From: Elusimicrobiota bacterium
Lineage (GTDB): Bacteria; Elusimicrobiota; Elusimicrobia; FEN-1173
Assembly (NCBI GenBank): GCA_016207625.1
Contig: JACQPF010000321.1
Location: 1-9,022 of the forward strand
Direction: 5' to 3'
Length of the DNA stretch: 9,022 nt
Below, piece by piece: positions 1-6,049 of the stretch. The translations under genes were made by a program, and so were the position numbers. Numbering within the stretch: position 1 is the first letter of the stretch; each line of letters starts with the position of its first letter. The notes beneath the pieces are model-generated. The model was given only the letters and a program-made list of their open reading frames with translations, did not search any database and was not told the origin of the DNA.

Positions 1-918
1 CACCACCGGCAGCCCCGCGCGCATGGCCTCCAGGATCGCCAATGGGATCCCTTCATAGAGGGACGGCAGGACGAAAACGCGGCTCAGGGCGAGCCAATCC
101 CGGACGTCCGGCCTTTCTCCGAGGAGGAAGACTCGTCCGGCCAGGTTCTGTTCATGGATGAGCTTCGTCAGGCCCTCTCTTTCGGGGCCGTCGCCGAGCA
201 CGACGAGCTTCGCCCGTCCGCCCGTCCGGGCCGACACCGCCGCAAAGCCCCGGATCAGGCTGGGGTAATTCTTAACGGCGGCCAGGCGCCCGACGGAACA
301 AAGGACCCAGTCCCCGGGCTGAAAACCGATCTCCCTTTTTCGTTCCTCCAGGCCGGACCGGCCGGCCTCTTCGGGAAAGAACTCAACGCCGTTCCGGATC
401 ACCAGGACTTTCTCGGGGGAAACGCCCATGTCCCGAAGGACGGCGTCCCGGATCAGGTCCGACACCGCGATGACCCGGTCCACGCCGATGGAGAGGACCT
501 TCTCCACCTTCCGCCGAATGAGCTTCTTCACGGTCCGGGCCTGATCCTTCGCCGGATAAAGGTCGCTCAACCCATGGACCATGTGAACGACGGCGGGCGT
601 CCGGGCGATCAGCCCGGCCAGGGCCGATTCGCAGAAGGTCCCCCAATCGTGCGAATGGAGGACGTGTATCCCGTGCGTCTCCAATATCTTCGCCAGGCGA
701 AACGGAACGCGGACGTCGTTCCCCTCTTCTTTTCCCATCTCCAGGACGCGGACTCCGGCCCGGCGGATCCTGTCGGCCACAGGCCCGGACTTTTTCAAAC
801 AGCAAATCATGGGCTGAAACCGGTCCGAAAGACGGTTCACAATGTTCACGACGACGTTCTCCGCCCCTCCCACGTCCAAAGTTTCGACGACGTGCAAGAC
901 CCGGATTCTCTCCATCAT
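1..918 (-). CDS. GT4 family glycosyltransferase (C-terminus cut by window edge)
   Basis: Probable retaining GT-B glycosyltransferase that transfers a sugar from a nucleotide-sugar donor to a growing glycan on the cytoplasmic side. The 306 visible residues begin with two methionines and an IRVLHVVETLDVGGAENVVV stretch (residues 5-24), the glycine-rich N-terminal loop typical of GT4 enzymes. The donor-binding half shows SVGRLAAVKNYPSLIRGF (208-225, with R211 and K216 placed as in phosphate-binding GT4 enzymes), LGDGPE (241-246) and the EX7E motif with both glutamates present (E289, E297). The frame stays open to base 1; GT4 proteins usually run 360-400 residues, so roughly 60-90 are missing. 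The start at 918 overlaps the upstream TGA as ATGA, with no clear Shine-Dalgarno, suggesting translational coupling. An ATG at 915 is an equally possible start. Sequence style recalls exosortase-associated EPS sugar transferases, but no exosortase is visible here. Family is secure; donor and acceptor are unknown. Confidence 0.93.
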   Translation of the reverse strand, partial: MMERIRVLHVVETLDVGGAENVVVNIVNRLSDRFQPMICCLKKSGPVADRIRRAGVRVLEMGKEEGNDVRVPFRLAKILETHGIHVLHSHDWGTFCESALAGLIARTPAVVHMVHGLSDLYPAKDQARTVKKLIRRKVEKVLSIGVDRVIAVSDLIRDAVLRDMGVSPEKVLVIRNGVEFFPEEAGRSGLEERKREIGFQPGDWVLCSVGRLAAVKNYPSLIRGFAAVSARTGGRAKLVVLGDGPEREGLTKLIHEQNLAGRVFLLGERPDVRDWLALSRVFVLPSLYEGIPLAILEAMRAGLPVV

Positions 919-2459
919 TTGATTTCTCGAATGGCCGCGAACTCGAGGCCTTTGCCGCGCATCTCGCGCAACGCCCGAGGCAGGGCCTCGACCACCGCCC
1001 GGTTGTCGTCATGGAAAAGGAGGATGTCCCCTCCCGACGCCTTCCGGCAGGCCTCCAATACGGTTTCGGGCGACGCGGCGAACCCGTCCCCCGAGTCCAC
1101 GGACCATAGGACGATCCGCAATTTCCGGAACAGGGCGAAGAGAAGCAGCGGAACCGTCAACCGGCCGTAGGGAGGCCGGTGGACCCGGACCGCGGCGCCG
1201 CAGGCCTCGCGCAGCACATCTTCCGTACGGACGATCTCCCGCCATTGGCCCATGACGTCCCATTGGGCGATGCGACCATGGGACCAACTGTGGCCGGCCA
1301 CTTCATGGCCCTCGGCCGCCACCTTCTTCGCGACGCCGGGATGCCGGCTCACCTCTCGGCCCGTCATAAAAAACGTGGCTTTCGCGCCGTGCTCGCGCAG
1401 GACCCGCAGGATCTCCTCCGTGTTTTGCGGATGCGGACCGTCATCGAACGTGAGGAACACCGTTTTCCCTTCAGGCCCTCTGGAAATCAAGCCTCTCCCC
1501 GAAAACAGCGCAAAAAGAGCTTTCTTGACCGCCGACCGGGCGGCGGATCCCGCGCCTTTGGCCGCAGTTCGAACGGCCTCCTTGGCGGCCAGCCGCCAGG
1601 CGTCCGCGTTCCAAGGGTCATGGGCGATGGACGCGCGCCACCTCTCCCAGCGCGAAGGATCGTTTTGATCGAAGGCCGATTCCGCCCAGTCGAAATAGAG
1701 GCGGGACATGCGCTTCCGGTAGAGCCGGGCCGTGTAGCGCTCCCGGTTCCTTTCGATGATGCCCTTTTGCGCCCCGTACTCTTTTTCCAGGCTCCCGTGA
1801 AGGAGAGACGTTTTCAGCACGCGGTAACGCGTCAGCCGGTTCGACATGAGGAGGAACAAATGGCTCTGCGCCAGGCGGATCCACAAATCATAATCCGCCG
1901 ACAGGATGCGCTCGGCCGCGTAAAAACCCCCGGCCCTTTCGAACGCCTCCTTCCGCATGAGCACCGAGGACAAAGACAACGGATTGCCTTTCATGAGGAG
2001 TTCCTGATAGAAGTTGAGGGGCCGGTCGCAATGACCGTTCCTCGCCTCTTTCGCCCGCCCGGGGAAGGGGGCTCCTCGATCGTCCATTTCCTCCGTCCGC
2101 GTGGCGATCACGGCCACGTTGGGGTAGCGCTTCAGGAGCCTCATCTGCCGTTCCACTTTTTCCGTCTCCCATTCGTCATCGGCGTCCAAAAACGCGATGA
2201 CGGGCCCGCGCGCCGCGTGAACGCCCGTGTTGCGGGCGGCGTACACGCCCTTGTTCTCTTGATGGAGGAGGACGATGCGGCCGTCGAAAACCCGCAGCCG
2301 GTCCATAGTTCCGTCGGTGGACCCGTCATTGACCACGATGACCTCCATCGAACGGTAGGACTGGCGGAGCGCGGAGCGCACGGCCCGCTCGATGTAGGCC
2401 TCCGCGTTGTAAACGGGGATGATCACGGACACCAGGTCCAAGGCGTTTCCCCGGCTCAT
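915..2459 (-). CDS. Bifunctional GT2 glycosyltransferase - CE4 (NodB) polysaccharide deacetylase fusion
   Basis: A 514-residue two-domain protein. Residues 10 to about 260 are a GT-A/GT2 glycosyltransferase: VSVIIPVYNAE (10-20), NDGSTDG (44-50, D45), FLDADDEW (90-97, DxD at D92-D94) and SADYDLWIR (187-195, acceptor-side acid D189/D191). An Ala/Lys-rich linker follows (about 288-325). Residues 331-510 are a NodB-type CE4 deacetylase with all five motifs: TFDDGP (337-342, base D339, metal D340), HSWSH (390-394, metal H390/H394), RPPY (428-431), WSVDSGD (452-458) and LLFHDD (480-485, acid H483). CE4 enzymes remove N-acetyl or formyl groups from sugars. There is no signal peptide or clear transmembrane segment, so I infer a cytosolic enzyme that transfers a sugar and deacetylates a lipid-linked intermediate, as cytosolic NodB or ArnD do on their substrates. 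The ATG overlaps the preceding stop as ATGA and has GGAGG 7 bases upstream. The open frame runs further upstream to 3062, but only antisense-free shadow coding of the neighbour lies there. Confidence 0.93.
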   Translation of the reverse strand: MSRGNALDLVSVIIPVYNAEAYIERAVRSALRQSYRSMEVIVVNDGSTDGTMDRLRVFDGRIVLLHQENKGVYAARNTGVHAARGPVIAFLDADDEWETEKVERQMRLLKRYPNVAVIATRTEEMDDRGAPFPGRAKEARNGHCDRPLNFYQELLMKGNPLSLSSVLMRKEAFERAGGFYAAERILSADYDLWIRLAQSHLFLLMSNRLTRYRVLKTSLLHGSLEKEYGAQKGIIERNRERYTARLYRKRMSRLYFDWAESAFDQNDPSRWERWRASIAHDPWNADAWRLAAKEAVRTAAKGAGSAARSAVKKALFALFSGRGLISRGPEGKTVFLTFDDGPHPQNTEEILRVLREHGAKATFFMTGREVSRHPGVAKKVAAEGHEVAGHSWSHGRIAQWDVMGQWREIVRTEDVLREACGAAVRVHRPPYGRLTVPLLLFALFRKLRIVLWSVDSGDGFAASPETVLEACRKASGGDILLFHDDNRAVVEALPRALREMRGKGLEFAAIREIK

Positions 2460-3592
2460 GAGACGGCCTCCAGCCGCGCCTCGTCCATCTCGCACAGGCG
2501 ACGAAGGGTCTCGTAGGTCTCCCAAGCCGTCCTGTAATGGAGGCCGAATCCATGTTCCGGACGGAACGTCTCCTCCAACAGGCCGTAGAGCCTGTCCAGC
2601 ATCCCCTCCTCGAAAAAGGCCCGGCGGTTGCTCTCCTGGGTGCCGTGGGAATGGACTTTGATGATGATGTGGTCCGGCCGTCCTTCCACGTGGATCATTT
2701 GCTTCGCCCACAGGCGCACCCTCTCCCGCGTCGGGGGGTTGTCCGACGAGATTTCCGCGTTTTCGATCCGCGGGAACAACCCCCACTTGCGGCTCTTCCA
2801 GTTGAGGGCCAGCGGGCCCTGGACCATCAGGAGGCCCTGGGAATCCCAGTGCCCTTTCGCAAGCCTTCGGCCGGCGTCGTGCGATTTCGGCCGCGCGGGA
2901 TCGTCGTGCGCCCAGTAGAGGCTGTTGATCCGGCGGGTCTGCGTGTCGCTGGGCGCCGACGGCAAAGTGAAGTCGGCGTAGCAGCCCGTTTCTTTGAGGA
3001 TGGTCAATTCGTCGTTCACGCCGCACCACTTCCCGTCTTTCCGGGAATTGTCCAGGGCCCAATTCCCATGGATGAATCCGTAATCGATCTGGCCCGTCAC
3101 GGCGTTCCTTCTCAGCAACCCGTGATGGGAATACAGCAGGTTCTTGAACCTCGTGAGTTTCCGCCTCAATTCCTCCCCCGTGTCGCCGTCATGATGCAAA
3201 TGCACTTCCACGTCTCCGAAACCGTTCCGGCAAAGGGCCTGGAGCTCATCGAGGATCTCCGGGTCGTATTCCTCTTCCGGATAAAAGTGCGTGTGCTGGG
3301 GATGCCTTCCCTCCGCGTCCCGATGCTTCCGGGCCACCTCGGGGTATTGCCGGCACCACTCCTGCGCGCGCGTCCGCGCCAAATCTCGGGAGCTTCCTCC
3401 CCAGTACGGCTCGAAATGGTCCGCGAAGAGGAAGACCACATGGACCAGGTCGGGCCGCCGGGACCGGCGGCGGAGGCGCGGCCGCCAGTAGGAAGCGAGC
3501 CAGAGGTGCATGTTCTTTTTCAAGACGAGCCCCGCCGCCGACAGGACCGCGGCGGCCAACAGGAATCCCGTCGTCAGGAGAACCCAAGTCAT
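2456..3592 (-). CDS. Membrane-anchored His/Asp-rich protein, possible divergent metal-dependent carbohydrate deacetylase/hydrolase
   Basis: A 378-residue protein whose family I cannot name. One N-terminal hydrophobic segment (about residues 2-24) followed by Lys/Arg-rich residues (25-46) suggests an anchor; topology is not certain. The remainder is soluble and rich in clustered metal-ligand-type residues: FADHFEP (56-62, D58/H59), HTHFYP (100-105), EVHLHHD (129-135), IHGNWALDNS (174-183), FTLPSAPSD (208-216) and IKVHSHG (311-317). A DH pair near the first strand, later HxH motifs and an HGN motif resemble the general plan of NodB/GH57-like barrel deacetylases and hydrolases, but the canonical CE4 motifs are absent, so the assignment is inference. 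It lies between a membrane GT2 and a GT2-CE4 fusion, overlapping each by ATGA, which supports a role in modifying the same glycan. The ATG at 3592 is chosen because it makes the ATGA overlap and has GGAGG at 3608-3604; a GTG at 3610 would add six residues. Confidence 0.85.
   Translation of the reverse strand: MTWVLLTTGFLLAAAVLSAAGLVLKKNMHLWLASYWRPRLRRRSRRPDLVHVVFLFADHFEPYWGGSSRDLARTRAQEWCRQYPEVARKHRDAEGRHPQHTHFYPEEEYDPEILDELQALCRNGFGDVEVHLHHDGDTGEELRRKLTRFKNLLYSHHGLLRRNAVTGQIDYGFIHGNWALDNSRKDGKWCGVNDELTILKETGCYADFTLPSAPSDTQTRRINSLYWAHDDPARPKSHDAGRRLAKGHWDSQGLLMVQGPLALNWKSRKWGLFPRIENAEISSDNPPTRERVRLWAKQMIHVEGRPDHIIIKVHSHGTQESNRRAFFEEGMLDRLYGLLEETFRPEHGFGLHYRTAWETYETLRRLCEMDEARLEAVS
2467..2471 (-). 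promoter_or_regulatory. Shine-Dalgarno GGAGG for the GT2-CE4 gene
   Basis: Reading on the minus strand, GGAGG sits 7 bases before the ATG at 2459, inside the last codons of the upstream gene. It decides the start of the GT2-CE4 protein over more distant in-frame starts that lie inside the neighbouring gene. Confidence 0.7.
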
Positions 3593-4722
3593 CGTTCCGC
3601 TTTCCTCCACAGCACGCTTTGACCCTTGGTGAAATATTTATAGAAGCCGTAGAGCGCCGCGCAGTTGCCCAGGCAGAAATACAGCGGGTAATAGAGGATT
3701 CCGATGCGCGATCCGTTCTTCGCCAGCAGGTACCCCCAGAAGGCCATGTAGTAGAAAAGCACCTGCAGGACGAAGAACACCTTCCAGGCCATCGCGTCCA
3801 AGGCGAAGCTCGACAGCAGCATCCCCAGCAGGGGGAAGGGAGCCAGCCACCGGAGGAGCTTATGCGAGAGGAACTGCACGGCGAACATATTGGCCGGCGG
3901 GAAGAGCATGCCCCGGAACGCCATGACGATTTGGTAGCCGGCCGACGCGTACCGCGTCTTCAAGTGGAATTCATCGACGAGCGTCTTGGACGCCGTTTCT
4001 TCGGAAACGGCTTCGGGCTCATACACCACGCGGTAGCCCTTACGGATCAGGCTTAAGGTCAAGTACATGTCGTCATGGACCACGTGACCCGGGATGGCTT
4101 CGAATAGGCCCTTGCGCATGGCGAAGATTTCCCCGTCTGCCGTTGAGATGGACCCGAGCTGGCTTTCAAACACTTTCAAAGCCCCCTCGTAGCTCCAAAA
4201 CCGCTCTTCCCCTTTCGTGGCCTCGCGCTCGGGATCGCGGCGGATCACCTTCCGGCCCGAAACCCCGCCGACCAACGGATCGTTGAAGTTGCGGACCATC
4301 CGGCGGAGCGTTTCCGGCGGATAGCTGGTGTTGGCATCGGAAAACAACAAGACCTCGCCCTTCGCGAACGGCGCGGCCCGGTTGAGCGCGACCGTTTTCC
4401 CTCTCCGCTCGGGCTCATGGAGCACCCGCACGCCGTCGGCCTCGAACTCCCCCGCGATCACGGGCGTGAGGTCGTCCGAACCGTCCGCGACCACGAGGAC
4501 GTCGAGCTTCCCCGGAGGGTAATCCAGCTTCAGGGTGTTTTCAATCTTCTCCCGAATCACCCGCTCTTCGTTGTAGGCCGCGATGACCACGGAGACGGCG
4601 GGTTCGATGTCGGCCCGCCGGACCGGCTTCCTTTTGACGATCCCCAGGAGATAGACGATGAGGAAGAAACCGAAGTACGTGTAGACCACCAGCCCCAGGC
4701 ACAACCAGAAGAGGATTTTCAT
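3589..4722 (-). CDS. Membrane-embedded GT2 glycosyltransferase (processive-synthase-like, COG1215 type)
   Basis: A 377-residue inverting GT2 enzyme expected in the inner membrane with its catalytic domain in the cytosol. Layout: N-terminal transmembrane segment (about 3-28), GT-A domain (about 42-265) and about three C-terminal hydrophobic segments (about 287-310, 313-334, 340-362). Catalytic features: SVVIAAYNEE (44-53), VVADGSDD (77-84, D80), FSDAN (127-131, D129 in the DxD place), TADGE (195-199) and HDDMYLTLSLIRKGY (216-230, D217/D218 as candidate base). The QxxRW motif of cellulose, hyaluronan and PNAG synthases is replaced by KTRYASAGYQ (255-264), so processivity is uncertain. The ATG overlaps the upstream TGA as ATGA; the nearest GGAGG is 13 bases upstream, so coupling probably matters. 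It may extend a polymer, as PgaC or IcaA do, or add a single sugar. The adjacent putative and confirmed deacetylase domains recall the PgaB/PgaC or IcaA/IcaB pairing, but equivalence is inference. Confidence 0.92.
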   Translation of the reverse strand: MKILFWLCLGLVVYTYFGFFLIVYLLGIVKRKPVRRADIEPAVSVVIAAYNEERVIREKIENTLKLDYPPGKLDVLVVADGSDDLTPVIAGEFEADGVRVLHEPERRGKTVALNRAAPFAKGEVLLFSDANTSYPPETLRRMVRNFNDPLVGGVSGRKVIRRDPEREATKGEERFWSYEGALKVFESQLGSISTADGEIFAMRKGLFEAIPGHVVHDDMYLTLSLIRKGYRVVYEPEAVSEETASKTLVDEFHLKTRYASAGYQIVMAFRGMLFPPANMFAVQFLSHKLLRWLAPFPLLGMLLSSFALDAMAWKVFFVLQVLFYYMAFWGYLLAKNGSRIGILYYPLYFCLGNCAALYGFYKYFTKGQSVLWRKAER

Positions 4723-5930
4723 GACGGCAGCATCGCCTCCTCTCGACGGCCGACGACGTGATACATGTCCAGGATCCTCTCGGCGTTCCGGTCCCAGGTG
4801 TGCCGGTGTTCGACGCATTCCCTCGCCCGGCGGCCCACGCGTTGACGCAGAGGTTCGTCCTGGATCGTCGTCCACAGCGTTTCCAAAAGCGAATCGTCCT
4901 TCTCCTTCTCGAAGATCATGCCGTTTTCGCCGTGCACGATCACGTCCCGGATGGGTCCCCGCGACGGCGCGACGACCGGCTTGCCCATCCCCATGTACTC
5001 GAACAGCACCACGGGCGACCCGAAGGGGTTCGTGTCCGGAATCAGGCAGAGGTCCATCGCGTCGATGTGCCCGGGGATGTCCCCGCGCGGGACGCGGGGC
5101 AAGATCAGGATCTTCTCCTTCAAACGGAACCCGTCGATCAACCGCGTCATGAACGTCCGGCTCATCCCTTTCCCGGCCACGTCCCCGATGAGCAGGAGCC
5201 GCAGATCGTCTCTCCGGCGCGAAAGCTCCCGGAACGCCCGGAGAAGGCCCGGCAAGTTGTCCCAAGGATCGAACCAGCCGACGAAGCCGATGACGAAGGC
5301 GCCCCGCAGCCCCAGCTTCTCCCGGACCGGCCGGCCGTTCCGGCTCGGGGAAAACATCTTTTCATCCACGCCGTTCGGGACGACCATCACCTTGTCCCCA
5401 TCGATGCCCATCCTCACGATCTCTTGTTTCAGGAAGCTCGACACCGTGACGACGACGTCCGCTTTCGAGAAGACGTATCGTTCGATGATCCCGGCCAGTT
5501 TCCTCAGGAGGAGAGGCCGCGCGCGTTTGTGGGGAGTGATTTCATTGACTTCCAGGACGAGAGGCAAGCGGTGCTTTTTCGCGACGCGAGCCGTGGCGAA
5601 CAGGAAAAACGCGTACCGCTCATAAACGAGGTCCACGGGAGACCGACGGATCATGCGTTCCAGCCGCCGCCCATGAAACAGGTTGTATCCCAGCTCCATC
5701 CCCTCGAACAGGATTTGGGGCAGGTGCCGGCTGACTTCTTTCCAAAGCCGGCCCCACCATTTCTTTTTCCGGCCGTACAAGTAGTCCCCCGCGGTCCGGA
5801 ACGGATCCACGCCCGGAGGCGAGCAGAGGACGACCCGATGGCCTTTCTTCTCGAAACCGCGCACGATTCCGGTGATGTGCACGCCTTCGGCGCCATGACC
5901 CTGGGTGCGATGGTGATAGAGAATCTTCAT
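4719..5930 (-). CDS. GT4 family glycosyltransferase
   Basis: A 403-residue GT-B glycosyltransferase, predicted cytosolic or peripherally membrane-bound. The N-terminal half has MKILYHHRTQGHGAEGVHI (1-19) and LCSPPGVDP (35-43), and LVLEVNEI (124-131), where GT4 enzymes contact the acceptor. The C-terminal half has VVPNGVDEKMFSP (183-195), FVIGFVGWFDPWDNLPGLL (212-230), the GPIRD stretch (325-329) and the EX7E region. In that region the first glutamate is replaced by phenylalanine (NPFGSPVVLFEYMG, 301-314, F303 and E311), a variant I recall from other GT4 subfamilies, so activity is not excluded. The ATG at 5930 is chosen because the protein then begins with the usual GT4 first strand and AAGGA lies 6 bases upstream. 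An in-frame ATG at 6014, behind GGAGGAG, would add 28 polar residues that resemble no GT4 N-terminus. It is the first gene after the only gap in the cluster and overlaps the next gene by ATGA. Donor and acceptor are unknown. Confidence 0.93.
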   Translation of the reverse strand: MKILYHHRTQGHGAEGVHITGIVRGFEKKGHRVVLCSPPGVDPFRTAGDYLYGRKKKWWGRLWKEVSRHLPQILFEGMELGYNLFHGRRLERMIRRSPVDLVYERYAFFLFATARVAKKHRLPLVLEVNEITPHKRARPLLLRKLAGIIERYVFSKADVVVTVSSFLKQEIVRMGIDGDKVMVVPNGVDEKMFSPSRNGRPVREKLGLRGAFVIGFVGWFDPWDNLPGLLRAFRELSRRRDDLRLLLIGDVAGKGMSRTFMTRLIDGFRLKEKILILPRVPRGDIPGHIDAMDLCLIPDTNPFGSPVVLFEYMGMGKPVVAPSRGPIRDVIVHGENGMIFEKEKDDSLLETLWTTIQDEPLRQRVGRRARECVEHRHTWDRNAERILDMYHVVGRREEAMLPS

Positions 5931-6049
5931 TCCTTTTCCTTTCGGCTCTGGACGGATGACTTGAAAAACCCTGTTCACCTGCGGACATATCTGTTCCATC
6001 ATTGGGTTGACCATATCGGGGACACTCCTCCTATTAGCCGGTCGCAACA
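5931..6049 (-). other. Only intergenic gap in the cluster, about 119 bp
   Basis: This stretch separates the polymerase/ligase stop (TAG at 6052-6050) from the GT4 start at 5930. On the minus strand it holds a strong ribosome-binding-like GGAGGAG (6031-6025) ten bases before an ATG at 6014, in frame with the GT4 gene. It also holds the string GGAGGAGTGTCCCCGATATG (6031-6012). I see no hairpin followed by a T-run that would make a terminator, and no convincing -35/-10 pair on the minus strand. It could be a leader, an internal promoter too divergent to recognise, or a repeat remnant. Confidence 0.55.
5937..5941 (-). promoter_or_regulatory. Shine-Dalgarno AAGGA for the GT4 gene starting at 5930
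   Basis: On the minus strand AAGGA precedes the ATG by 6 bases within an AAAGGAAAAGGA run. It supports the 5930 start over the longer alternative at 6014. Confidence 0.6.

Noticed and set aside
383..1012. A 209-codon minus-strand frame between the left-edge GT4 and the GT2-CE4 gene
   Set aside because: It overlaps both genes in a different frame and has an Arg/Gly/Pro-rich composition with no motifs; the real frames carry complete catalytic signatures.
2460..3062. An N-terminal extension of about 201 residues on the GT2-CE4 protein
   Set aside because: The extension runs out of frame through the coding sequence of the anchored His-rich protein. The ATG at 2459 has a GGAGG at ideal spacing and begins just before the GT2 first strand.
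154..3622. A near-continuous chain of long plus-strand open frames (154-1170, 1179-2516, 2537-3622)
   Set aside because: They lie antisense to well-supported minus-strand genes, are rich in Pro, Arg, Gly, His and Asp, and show no domain motifs. This is the pattern expected of complementary frames in GC-rich coding DNA.
4723..5265. A 181-residue N-terminal extension on the membrane GT2
   Set aside because: It overlaps the GT4 gene out of frame, is rich in Arg, Pro and Gly, and is followed by a typical membrane start (MKILFWLCLGLVV) at the ATGA overlap.
6005..6034. A plus-strand promoter-like pair TTGACC ... TATTAG in the intergenic gap
   Set aside because: The spacer is 19 bases and there is no plus-strand gene downstream, so it is more likely chance.
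5931..6049. A rho-independent terminator after the polymerase/ligase gene
   Set aside because: A short T-run on the minus strand (GGGTTTTTC) is present, but no stable hairpin precedes it.
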